From assembly GCA_003151335.1 (NCBI GenBank), contig PLXE01000036.1, forward strand, positions 62,001 to 126,000: DNA of 64,000 nt, given 5' to 3'. Source of the stretch: Acidobacteriaceae bacterium. GTDB taxonomy: Bacteria > Acidobacteriota > Terriglobia > Terriglobales > Acidobacteriaceae. Of the stretch, positions 16,815 through 25,985 are shown in pieces (positions within the stretch are counted from its first letter, which is position 1; the number at the start of each line of letters is the position of its first letter). A program made the position numbers and the translations under genes. The notes under the pieces are model-generated. The model saw only the letters and a list, made by a program, of their open reading frames with translations. It made no database searches and had not been told where the DNA came from.

Positions 16815-18398
16815 CTACTGCACTCTCAGCGGGACGAGGAGACTGCCCAGGCGCCCAGTCTGGTTGTCTCGGATGACAAAGTGGATGGTCAGGTCTCCGG
16901 CCGGTACCTCAATCGAGCGCTTCAGTTGAAATCCGAGTTCTTTGATTGGTGCGACGGCTTCGGGTGGAAATTGTCCACCAGCACTCTCATTCAGCTTGCC
17001 CACGGTTGTGTCCTTGGCGTCTTTGGCCATCGCAATAAGGCCGAGATCGACGGTGCGACTCGCTTCATTGAGCACGCCAGCATCGCCAGACAGCGAAATG
17101 ACCATGTTGACTTTCTTCTTGCCGGCGCTATCCTCGTTGCCCGTGAACTTGAGGCTGAAGACAAGGCCGCTGTAGGCCAGTGGTGATTGCAACGCCAAGG
17201 TCACATCCTCCTGCGCGCGAGACTTCAGCGTGCCCTCGGCCGGAAAGTATCCGGCAGCGGAGTTGACCAGAGACCCTGGCTTGTTCACCGTAACCTGCAA
17301 GCGATGGAATTCGGGAGTGGCGTTCGCCTCTCTCGCCAACTCCAGGACGTACCCCGCGACATTGCCATTACTGGTCTGGAGAATCTCCGGGAAGGGATCG
17401 TTGCCGCCGTAAAAAGCCTTCCCACCCGTCAACTGTGCCAAGGTTCTCATCCTGGTCTGAGTAAATGCATCGCTGCCGGCGGTCGAGCTGCCTTGTGCTT
17501 CCACCGGGTAAACCGCCGCCCCACCTTCGAACAGATCGCGCATGCTGCGCCGCCAGATGGGCATAAGGCGTTTGACCTGATTGCCGGAGAGTGCATCCTG
17601 TATGCCAGGGGTCTGTGCACCGTTTACGGAAGCGCCGGGATTCGACGTTTTGGGCGAGACGAACTGGAAGTTCTTGGGGTCAATATCGAAAGGGACTGCG
17701 TTCGTCACCCAAACCAGCGCTTTGCGCCCGGGCAGGCCGTAAACTGCGTGACCCACATCCTGAAACATCACCAGTGGCATGTCGATGTTGGAGAGGAGAA
17801 GTTGGCCTTGCGGCGTCGCATTGGAGCGATCTCCCTTGCTGAAGGCCGTAAGCCGTGCAGCCTCGGCGATGACCTCGGCGTCGTTCACACCGGAAGGCGG
17901 AGTCCCGCCTTTCATGCCACCCAACCCTGCCTTAATCAGCGCTGCCAACAAAACGTTCGAGCTGGTCTGGTAATCGTGATAGACGTGGAGCCCTTTAGGG
18001 CTGAGGATGGCGAGGGCGACATCTCGCTTGGCCTGCGCAGCGCGGCCCAGGAATTTCAGGATCATCTCCCGCATGTCGCGCTCCTCAATGTAGCGGGTGT
18101 GGATGGTGTCGAGCACTACGAAGATGGCGCCCGACTCGGTGATATCGGGAGCATTCGTGAATTGGCCGATCGCCGGCTGTGGCGGCGCGCTCGGCATTGG
18201 TGCCGGAGCGACGAAGGTCTCGATGGTCTGCGGTTTTCCTGCGTCCTGCACAGTAAAATCGGTTTTCTTTAGTTCGCGGACCGGCGTTCCATCACCGCTG
18301 GTGACGCTGACTGTCAGGCGCACGTTGTCCTGCGCGATTACCGGAAGCACTGACAACGCACAAATCGTCAAGAAAAACAGAATTGCACGAATTTTCAT
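16815..18398 (-). CDS. Secreted VWFA-related protein (acidobacterial type)
   Basis: 527 residues from the ATG at 18398, chosen because it begins a signal peptide (MKIRAILFFLTICALSVLPV, then IAQD) with AGGGGA nine bases upstream. The mature start, VRLTVSVTSGDGTPVRELKK followed by DFTVQDAGKPQTIETF, is the typical opening of the VWFA-related family expanded in acidobacteria. Then come the VWA-like strand IFVVLDTIHTRYIEERDMRE, KRDVALAILSPKGLHVYHDY, and GRKALVWVTNAVPF. The metal-site motif is degenerate (DTIHT for DxSxS). The C-terminal third, with FHRLQVTVNKPG, is beta-rich. Probably extracytoplasmic and involved in binding; no partner is evident. Confidence 0.85.
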   Translation of the reverse strand: MKIRAILFFLTICALSVLPVIAQDNVRLTVSVTSGDGTPVRELKKTDFTVQDAGKPQTIETFVAPAPMPSAPPQPAIGQFTNAPDITESGAIFVVLDTIHTRYIEERDMREMILKFLGRAAQAKRDVALAILSPKGLHVYHDYQTSSNVLLAALIKAGLGGMKGGTPPSGVNDAEVIAEAARLTAFSKGDRSNATPQGQLLLSNIDMPLVMFQDVGHAVYGLPGRKALVWVTNAVPFDIDPKNFQFVSPKTSNPGASVNGAQTPGIQDALSGNQVKRLMPIWRRSMRDLFEGGAAVYPVEAQGSSTAGSDAFTQTRMRTLAQLTGGKAFYGGNDPFPEILQTSNGNVAGYVLELAREANATPEFHRLQVTVNKPGSLVNSAAGYFPAEGTLKSRAQEDVTLALQSPLAYSGLVFSLKFTGNEDSAGKKKVNMVISLSGDAGVLNEASRTVDLGLIAMAKDAKDTTVGKLNESAGGQFPPEAVAPIKELGFQLKRSIEVPAGDLTIHFVIRDNQTGRLGSLLVPLRVQ

Positions 18399-18657
18399 GA
18401 GAACAAATCCCCTGAATGCTCGTAGAGGAGCGGCACGTGTCCTTCGAAAGAAAAGGAATGCCCGCAGAAGCACGAGCGATCTCCCGGTTGCAAGGCCGGC
18501 GATGATTGCGCGTGCAGTGTACGCCAGCGTTAGTGACGGAACAATGACAAAGCTCACACGCAGAGGGTATAGCGGAGCTTAAACGGGAATCGGTTTCGCG
18601 CCGCCCTCTCAGCCGCACTTAGCTGAAAGGGACAACCGATGCATGGCTAAAGTGGCC

Positions 18658-19422
18658 TTACACCTCGGCTGGCGTGGGCAGAAAGCGGTAGCCCACGCCG
18701 CGTACGGTGAGCAGGTGCTGGGGATGCGACGGGTCTTTCTCGATGTACTTACGCAAGCGCACAACAAAATTGTCGATGGCGCGCGTGTCGGTATCTTCGT
18801 GCAATCCCCACACCTCTTCGAGAATGGACTTGCGCGAAACATTCTTGCCGCTGTTGCGAATCAGATGCCGCAACAGTTCGGCTTCCATGAGGGTCAGGCG
18901 AAACACCTTGCCATGGGCCCGCAGTTCCAGGGTGCCAAAATCGACCTCCTTGCTGGCGAAGGTATACACGTCAAACTCGCGCAAGGAATCGGCCCCTCCC
19001 GGCTCGGCCACTCGCCCTTCAGCCGGAGGGTCGGTGAGTAGGGTGCGGCCCCAGTCGCGGCGGCGCAACAGGCTGCGAATGCGAGCCAGCAGAATGGCGA
19101 GATCGAACGGCTTGGGCAGGTAGTCGTCGGCACCGGAGGCAAAGCCTTTCAACACGTCCTCCGGGCGACCGCGTGCGGTCAGCATCAATAGAGGGATGTA
19201 CTGGTTGGCCTTGCGCAGTTCGGTGGCAACGGCGAAGCCGTCTTTGCCCGGAAGCATGACGTCCAGCACCAGCAGATCGAACTCGGTGTGCTTCTTCAGC
19301 AGCAGATCCAAGGCACTTTCGCCGTCGCCCACGACCCTGGTGGGATAGCCTTCGGCTTCCAGGTTGAACTTCAAACCTCGCGCCAGATGCTCTTCGTCTT
19401 CGACCAGCAGTATTTCGCTCAC
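18658..19422 (-). CDS. OmpR-family response regulator
   Basis: 254 residues. Receiver domain 1-120 with the acid pair in LLVEDEEHLA, phospho-acceptor Asp54 (LLVLDVMLPGKDGF), Thr82 (LMLTARG) and Lys103 (DYLPKPFD). The linker is unusually long (about 120-160, rich in Gly/Pro/Arg). The C-terminal winged helix has the family ending SILEEVWGLHEDTDTRAIDN, VVRLRKYIEKD and LLTVRGVGYRFLP. Its start codon overlaps the stop of the kinase gene by four bases (ATGA at 19419-19422), so the pair is translationally coupled. Target genes are not evident. Confidence 0.93.
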   Translation of the reverse strand: MSEILLVEDEEHLARGLKFNLEAEGYPTRVVGDGESALDLLLKKHTEFDLLVLDVMLPGKDGFAVATELRKANQYIPLLMLTARGRPEDVLKGFASGADDYLPKPFDLAILLARIRSLLRRRDWGRTLLTDPPAEGRVAEPGGADSLREFDVYTFASKEVDFGTLELRAHGKVFRLTLMEAELLRHLIRNSGKNVSRKSILEEVWGLHEDTDTRAIDNFVVRLRKYIEKDPSHPQHLLTVRGVGYRFLPTPAEV

Positions 19423-20327
19423 TGCAAGTTCCTCGGCAATTGGATGGTTACAGTTGTGCCCCGGCCGGTTCCTTCGCTTTCCGCGAAGGCCTTGCCGCCG
19501 TGGCGGTGCGCGATGGCGCGCACGATAAATAGGCCTAAGCCACTGCCCTTTACCTGCGGCGTGACTGGAGTAAGCACGCGATAAAAGCGCTTGAAGACGC
19601 GTTTCAGTTCGCCTCGAGATATTCCAATGCCATTATCCTTTACTCGAATCTGCACATGCCGCAGATCGGGGGTGAGCACTTCAACCCGAATAACCGGGTC
19701 CTTCTGCGAATATTTAATCGCATTGTCGAGCACGTTGGACAGGGCCGTGGCCAGTTCTTCGCGATCGCCCATGACCGAAAGCCGCTCGGCAGGCCGGCCG
19801 TCGGCGGCCCAGTCCATCGCCTGGGAAGACAAATGATGGCGCGAGCGCGCCAGATCTAATGTGTCCTGCACCAGCGGACCAATTTCAACTTCGTTGCGGG
19901 AAAGCAGAGCATTCTTCTGCACCACCCGGGCCGCGCGCAGCACTTGCTCGACCGTGCCGATCAGGCGGTAGGTATCGTCGAGCATAACCTGATAGAACTC
20001 GCGGCGCTGCTCTTCGTCGATATTGCGCTTCTGCAAAGTCTCCAAGTACAGGCGGATGGAGGTGATCGGCGTCTTCAACTCATGGGTGACCGCATTCAGA
20101 AAGCTGTCCTGCTGTTCATTACGGCGGATCTCGCGGACCAGGAAAATGGTGTTGAGGATGACCCCGGCAATAATAAAGCCAAAGAAAATCACGCCCAGAA
20201 TGAGAGGCACGATCTGGCGCCAGTTGAGAATGATCCAACTGGTGCTGAGCACCGCTGTCGCCGCCGCCAGACAAACGCCGAGCGTAATAAAGAACGCGAT
20301 AGTGGTTTTGCGGCTGGTGATGCGCAT
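19419..20327 (-). CDS. Sensor histidine kinase
   Basis: About 302 residues from the ATG at 20327; a GTG at 20351 is an alternative, and neither has a strong ribosome-binding site. Two membrane helices (AFFITLGVCLAAATAVLSTS and VPLILGVIFFGFIIAGVILN) are separated by only a few residues, so there is almost no periplasmic sensor and input is probably intramembrane or through a partner. The dimerisation domain has NAVTHELKTPITSIRLYLE with the phosphorylated His. The ATPase domain shows the N box (LSNVLDNAIKYSQ), G1 (VKDNGIGISRGEL) and G2 (GSGLGLFIVRAIAHRHGG). Partner of the overlapping OmpR-type regulator. Confidence 0.92.
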   Translation of the reverse strand: MRITSRKTTIAFFITLGVCLAAATAVLSTSWIILNWRQIVPLILGVIFFGFIIAGVILNTIFLVREIRRNEQQDSFLNAVTHELKTPITSIRLYLETLQKRNIDEEQRREFYQVMLDDTYRLIGTVEQVLRAARVVQKNALLSRNEVEIGPLVQDTLDLARSRHHLSSQAMDWAADGRPAERLSVMGDREELATALSNVLDNAIKYSQKDPVIRVEVLTPDLRHVQIRVKDNGIGISRGELKRVFKRFYRVLTPVTPQVKGSGLGLFIVRAIAHRHGGKAFAESEGTGRGTTVTIQLPRNLQ

Positions 20328-20396
20328 GGGGTGACGAGAAGAGGATAGCACCGCTGAAATCAGGATGGGCTGCCGTTACCAGCCACCAGGGGTTAG

Positions 20397-22361
20397 CTAT
20401 TGAGCAAGGAGCCGATCAGCGCCTCGCTGGGCGTTTTCCAGGTTGCGGGTCATGCTCTGGGCTTGCCGAATGGCCGACAGGGCTGCGGTGTTGTCGCCGC
20501 TTTGTTCCAAGGCCCGTGCGAGCAGCAGATATCCCCAATCCGAAGGTTGCAGCCTCATGCCCTGGGAATATGCCTGAATCGCCGAGCCAAGATTTCCGGA
20601 TTTTTGCTCGACTAGCCCTAAGCCGATCCAGGCCTTCGCGAACTGGGGATCCGAGGCCACTGCGGCTTCAAAACTCTCCCGCGCGTGAGGTAAATCGCCC
20701 AGTTCGCGATAAGCGTAGCCCATATTGTCGAACGCCTTTGCGCGCACTACGGCGTTCAATACCACCGAGTCCTGGGTGGCTCTAATCACCTTGTTGTACT
20801 GCGCGATGGCTTGCCCGAAATTCCGGTGTCGCTGCTCGTAACCACCGATATTGAGGTTACTGTCAGGATCGTCTGGGTTGATGGCCACCGCCCGGTAAAA
20901 ATGCGGCATCGCTGCTTCGGGCTGTCCGTCTGCCAACAGCGCCCCACCCAGATGGTCCTCGGCCACGTAGTTGTTCCTGGTAACCGCGACCGCATGCGAC
21001 CACAGCTTGACGTTATCGTCCCAATAGGAGATCTGACGGCGAGTCATAATCGCCAGGGCCAGCAGCGCGACAACACTGACGGCGGCCAAGTTTGGGCTGG
21101 AAATGTGCCGCCGTCTCGCCCATTCCGCTATGCCCCAACAGACCATGATGAACAGGCCGATAAACGACAAATAGGCATAGCGATCGGCCATCGCCTGGAT
21201 ACCCACTTGCATAAGCCCGATCATTGGCACCAAGATTCCGAGAAACCAAAGCCATCCGACCAACAGATAACGCCGACGGTGGTGCGCGATGACCAGAGCG
21301 GTGACGGCCATCAGGAAGCTGGAAGCCGCGATTACCCTCCAGAGTGCCAGCGAATCGCCGCTGGGATACGGATAGTAGAGCGCCAAGCCTAAAGGCCAGA
21401 ACGTATTCGCTATATGTCGTACGTAGGAAAGGATGGCATTCTGCAACCGCATGGAGAATGGGTGAAAGTAGATTCCACTGAGAGTGCCACCCGTACGCGC
21501 TGCTCGCACCGTAATGACCGCGCTAGCCACGCAGATTGCGAAAAGCGGCAGCTTTTCCAGTATCAGCCAGGAAAAACTCTTTGCCGGAATCATCGGCAGA
21601 TTCCCCGACGACGCCTCCGTGCGGTCAGCAAACATCCTCTGCAATGGCCAGTAATCCCATAGCAACAACACAAAGGGAAATGTGATTATCTGCGGTTTAG
21701 CCATTAAGCCGAGCGCGAATAATGCCGCGACCGCGGCGTAGCGTGCCACGCGAGGCTCGCGCGCATACCAGCGGTAGGCGCCCAACGCCAGCAGGAAAAA
21801 CAGGGTGCTCAGCAGGTTCTTGCGTTCCGAGATCCAAGCCACGGATTCGACGTTGATGGGATGCAACGCAAACAGCGCGGCCACCAACAAGCTAGGGCCG
21901 GGGGAGCCGGTTGCCCGCAACAATACCCAGAACAGCAGCAGCGTATTCAGGACATGCAGTGCGACACTGGTCTCATGATGGCCACCGGGATCCAGTTGAA
22001 ACATCTGGTAATCCAGGGCGTGAGAAATCCACGTTAGCGGATGCCAATTGACAAACTCGTAGGTAGTAAACGCCCACTTGACGGTGTCCCAGTTCAATCC
22101 AGACTGGACATGAGCATTCTCGGTTACATAAACGTCGTCGTCGTAGTTGACGAACGGGTGATGGCTGACCGGATAGTAGAGAGCGATCGTCGCGATAACA
22201 AGGACAAGCGCCAAAATCCAGGATGGGGACTTGTACCAAACAAGTACGCCGGGTTTAGGAGGAGATTGAAGTCCCTTGCGATTCCCCTGCTTCGCTTGCG
22301 ACCGAGCTGAACTCACCCCTGCTCCGCCTCCGAGGCCCACATGGATCATAGAGAATAGCAA
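20397..22361 (-). CDS. TPR-containing multi-pass membrane protein (TMTC-like)
   Basis: 654 residues (or 650 from the ATG at 22349). About ten to eleven membrane helices come first, starting with LALVLVIATIALYYPVSHHP. Characteristic stretches of the TMTC/DUF1736-like glycosyltransferase-C family follow: NYDDDVYVTENAHV, FVNWHPLTWISHALDYQMF, ALHPINVESVAWISERKNLL and LMAKPQIITFPFVLLLWDYW. The C-terminal 190 residues hold four to five tetratricopeptide repeats (YAYRELGDLPHARESFEAAV and AWIGLGLVEQKSGNLGSAIQ). Eukaryotic TMTC proteins are protein O-mannosyltransferases; for the bacterial forms a sugar-transfer role is inferred. The gene lies 69 bases upstream of the histidine kinase on the same strand and could share its transcript. 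Confidence 0.85.
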   Translation of the reverse strand: MLFSMIHVGLGGGAGVSSARSQAKQGNRKGLQSPPKPGVLVWYKSPSWILALVLVIATIALYYPVSHHPFVNYDDDVYVTENAHVQSGLNWDTVKWAFTTYEFVNWHPLTWISHALDYQMFQLDPGGHHETSVALHVLNTLLLFWVLLRATGSPGPSLLVAALFALHPINVESVAWISERKNLLSTLFFLLALGAYRWYAREPRVARYAAVAALFALGLMAKPQIITFPFVLLLWDYWPLQRMFADRTEASSGNLPMIPAKSFSWLILEKLPLFAICVASAVITVRAARTGGTLSGIYFHPFSMRLQNAILSYVRHIANTFWPLGLALYYPYPSGDSLALWRVIAASSFLMAVTALVIAHHRRRYLLVGWLWFLGILVPMIGLMQVGIQAMADRYAYLSFIGLFIMVCWGIAEWARRRHISSPNLAAVSVVALLALAIMTRRQISYWDDNVKLWSHAVAVTRNNYVAEDHLGGALLADGQPEAAMPHFYRAVAINPDDPDSNLNIGGYEQRHRNFGQAIAQYNKVIRATQDSVVLNAVVRAKAFDNMGYAYRELGDLPHARESFEAAVASDPQFAKAWIGLGLVEQKSGNLGSAIQAYSQGMRLQPSDWGYLLLARALEQSGDNTAALSAIRQAQSMTRNLENAQRGADRLLAQ

Positions 22362-22496
22362 TACTCTATCACCAGTTCACGGGCCGGTCTTCGTCCTTGC
22401 GGGGTTTTCAATGAGCTTTTCTGCGCCGCAAGTAATCCCGCTCTTCGCGAATGCTAGAATTGAAGGTTTCATACCTCATCTGGAAGGATTGCCCTC

Positions 22497-23678
22497 ATGT
22501 CCGAAGCCGTTGCAAAGCTCGCCGCCTCCGCACCCGCCCCCTTGGTTTCGCTTACCGAAGACGAAGTACTGTTCCGCGACACGGTCCGCCAATTCGCGGA
22601 CGAAAGCGTCCGGCCCTACGTCAAGGAGATGGACGAGAAGGGTGTCTTCGAGCACAAGCTCATCGAACAATTCTTTCAGTTGGGTTTGATGGGCATTGAA
22701 ATTCCCGAGCAATACGGCGGAGGGGGCGGTACTTTCTTCGAAGCGATCCTCGCGGTGGAGGAACTTTCCCGCGTCGATCCGTCCGCCGGAGTTGTCGTGG
22801 ATGTGCAGAATACGCTGGTCAACAACGCTCTCCTGCGCTGGGCCACGGAAGAGCAGAAGCAGCGCTATTTGCCTCGCCTGTGCAGCGACGCTGTTGGCGC
22901 CTATGCGTTGAGCGAAGCCGGTTCCGGTTCGGATGCCTTCGCGCTGCAAACCAAGGCGGAGTTGAAGGGCGACGAGTATGTCCTCAACGGCCAGAAGCTG
23001 TGGATCACCAACGGCAAGGAGGCGGGAATCTTCGTCGTGTTCGCCACCATCGATCCTGCCGCCGGCTACAAGGGCATCACCGCCTTCATCGTCGAGAAAT
23101 ACTCCCCGGGATTCACCGTCGGCAAGAAGGAAGACAAACTCGGCATCCGGGCGTCCAGCACCTGCGAGTTGATCATGGAAGATTGCCGCGTGCCCAAGAG
23201 CAACGTGCTGGGCGAAGTCGGCAAGGGCTACAAGATCGCCATCGAGACGCTGAACGAAGGCCGCATCGGCATCGGCGCGCAGATGCTCGGGCTGGCCCGT
23301 GGCGCTTGGGAATTCGCTGTCAAGTACGCGCAGGAGCGCAAGCAGTTCGGCCGCGCCATCGCCGAGTTCCAGGGTATTCAGTTCCAGATCGCGCAGATGG
23401 CCACCGAGATCGAGGCGGCCCGCATGTTGCTCTACAACTGCGCCCGCATGAAGGACGCCGGCATGAACTTCGTGAAAGAAGCAGCCATGACCAAGCTCTA
23501 CACCTCGCAGGTTGCCGAGCGCGTGGCCTCGCTGTGCATCGAGATCTACGGCGGCTACGGCTTCACCAAGGACTACCCGGTGGAGAAGTTCTTCCGCGAT
23601 TCGAAGATCGGCAAGATCTACGAAGGCACGTCGAACATGCAGCTCCTGACCATCGCCAAGCTGGTGATGGGCAAGTAA
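22497..23678 (+). CDS. Acyl-CoA dehydrogenase
   Basis: 393 residues from the ATG at 22497, with GGAAGGA upstream. All parts of the FAD-dependent acyl-CoA dehydrogenase family are present: VRQFADESVRPYVKEMDEKG, EIPEQYGGGGG, GAYALSEAGSGSDAFALQTK (substrate/FAD signature), LNGQKLWITNGKEAGIFVVF, the RKQFGRAIAEFQGIQFQIA motif, and the C-terminal signature YGGYGFTKDYPVEKFFRDSK with IYEGTSNMQ. The catalytic Glu of the short/branched/medium-chain group would be in KIYEGTSN. It oxidises acyl-CoA to enoyl-CoA in fatty-acid or branched-chain amino-acid breakdown. A TAGAAT box near 22453 could be its -10 element. Confidence 0.92.
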   Translation: MSEAVAKLAASAPAPLVSLTEDEVLFRDTVRQFADESVRPYVKEMDEKGVFEHKLIEQFFQLGLMGIEIPEQYGGGGGTFFEAILAVEELSRVDPSAGVVVDVQNTLVNNALLRWATEEQKQRYLPRLCSDAVGAYALSEAGSGSDAFALQTKAELKGDEYVLNGQKLWITNGKEAGIFVVFATIDPAAGYKGITAFIVEKYSPGFTVGKKEDKLGIRASSTCELIMEDCRVPKSNVLGEVGKGYKIAIETLNEGRIGIGAQMLGLARGAWEFAVKYAQERKQFGRAIAEFQGIQFQIAQMATEIEAARMLLYNCARMKDAGMNFVKEAAMTKLYTSQVAERVASLCIEIYGGYGFTKDYPVEKFFRDSKIGKIYEGTSNMQLLTIAKLVMGK

Positions 23679-23713
23679 GGCCGGCGGCATTCGACCCAGA
23701 GTTCCTGCTGTCA

Positions 23714-23772
23714 TCATCCTGAGCGGAGGTTCGTCCGCCATGGCGGGCGAACCGGAGTCGAAGGACCCCTAT
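23714..23772 (+). repeat. TCATCCTGAG dispersed repeat, intact copy
   Basis: TCATCCTGAGCGGAG at the left and CGGAGTCGAAGGACCCCTAT at the right enclose a near-perfect palindrome (23728-23739 against 23742-23753, one G:T pair). The copy at 51300 has the same flanks with a different palindrome. Confidence 0.75.
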
Positions 23773-23829
23773 TTCCGCAGAGTCTCAACGAACTGTCGCC
23801 CACTGCGACGCAGCTTGTTGGACGCTTTC

Positions 23830-24747
23830 CTATCGCAATCCCGCCTGCCCCAGCATCTCCAGGAACTGCTTCTGCGTACGCATGTCGATGGACTGCGCCA
23901 CCAGCTTTCCCTCGCGATCGTAAACGAAGCTTTTCGGGATGCCCTCCACTTGAAACAGCTCGTTAACCTTGCGTCCGGGATCGAGCATGACCGGATAGCT
24001 GATGTTCCGCTCCGCGATAAAGGGCTTTACCTTGTCGGCCTCTTCATCGGAAATTGCCAGGATCACGAAACCTCGATCTTTGAATCGCTGATAGAGCGTA
24101 TTGAGATCGGGCATCTCCTTGCGGCAAGGCGGGCACCACGTGGCCCAGAAGTTCACCAGCACCACTTTTCCCTTCAACTCCCTCAGGGACCAGGTCTTCC
24201 CTTGCAGATCGGTGAGCGTGAAATCCGCCTCCTGGCAGCGCTGGTCATCGGCTTCCAGCTTCGCCATGGCGGCTTTGAACTGAGGCACGTCTAACGACGC
24301 CTGTACATGTTCGTACCGCACCAACTGCGCAAGCTCGCCATAGGCATCGGCCGAAATTGTTGGCTTATCTTCCGGCGGCGCGTGCTGCAACGCCCCCGCC
24401 AGCGTTGTGGCTACTTCCTGCAACGTGTCGTGCCCGAAATCACCTTCCGTGACGCGACTCGCCAGGTAATTTGCCAGCCGAAGCTTGTTCTCGCTCGCCG
24501 GCAAAGCGCGAATCTCCAGCGCAATGTCCTTGGTGGTGCGCGCCCGGACGTCGTCGGGCAGGCCGCGCAGAGTTTTAATCTGATCGTAGATTGGCTTCTC
24601 CTGCGCACTCCAGACGACCTCTTGCTTCTGCGCCCAAACAAGAACCGGACTCATGACAAACATCTGGACCACCACAACACACAGCGAAGCCCAAAGCAGG
24701 GTCCTTCGGACAACGCTCATGCGGCAACCCCGAAAAACAGCACTCAT
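23830..24747 (-). CDS. TlpA/ResA-like thioredoxin-fold protein with N-terminal extension
   Basis: 305 residues. A hydrophobic export or anchor segment lies at about 12-39 (LLWASLCVVVVQMFVMSPVL), followed by about 135 helical residues (KTLRGLPDDVRARTTKDIAL and so on). The C-terminal 130 residues are an AhpC-TSA/Redoxin domain: ADFTLTDLQGKTWSLRELKG, VVLVNFWATWCPPCRKEMPD with the CPPC redox pair at residues 205-208, FVILAISDEEADKVKPFIAE, and EGIPKSFVYDREGKLV with the cis-Pro loop. Such proteins reduce periplasmic disulfides, for instance in cytochrome c maturation. No ccm/ccs genes are nearby, so the substrate is unknown. The ATG at 24720 is a possible start. Confidence 0.87.
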   Translation of the reverse strand: MSAVFRGCRMSVVRRTLLWASLCVVVVQMFVMSPVLVWAQKQEVVWSAQEKPIYDQIKTLRGLPDDVRARTTKDIALEIRALPASENKLRLANYLASRVTEGDFGHDTLQEVATTLAGALQHAPPEDKPTISADAYGELAQLVRYEHVQASLDVPQFKAAMAKLEADDQRCQEADFTLTDLQGKTWSLRELKGKVVLVNFWATWCPPCRKEMPDLNTLYQRFKDRGFVILAISDEEADKVKPFIAERNISYPVMLDPGRKVNELFQVEGIPKSFVYDREGKLVAQSIDMRTQKQFLEMLGQAGLR

Positions 24748-24814
24748 CGGCTCACCACCTCCGCAGTAATCTTACCTCTTTGCCGCCATTGGTCAGATGA
24801 GGGCGCACGCAGAA

Positions 24815-24843
24815 AAAGGACGGCGCTGTTCACGCCGTCCTTT
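24815..24843 (-). terminator. Rho-independent terminator of the desaturase gene
   Basis: AAAGGACGGCG (24815-24825) pairs perfectly over 11 bases with CGCCGTCCTTT (24833-24843) around a 7-base loop. Read on the minus strand the stem ends in a TTTTTCT run, just past the desaturase stop at 24866. This is the clearest intrinsic terminator in the window. Confidence 0.88.
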
Positions 24844-24865
24844 GCGAGCGCCGCTGACTTCGAAG

Positions 24866-25750
<885 letters not shown>

Positions 25751-25985
25751 GTTTCCCCTAAGTTGCTGCTTGTCGATTCCGAGATGGGTTAGTGCAGAAG
25801 TCCAACTCCAGACTAACAACCTAAGAGAGTTCTGTTTGTAATACTTTTGTCACATCGGATTGTGACGTGGCAATGGAAGGCAGGATCGCGAAGTTTCTTC
25901 GGGCGCGCAGCGACATTTGGCACCCTCAATAGAGTCAGGAAAGCGCCCGAAACAATTCGCCGGATTCTCCGGCCCTGGCAGCGTC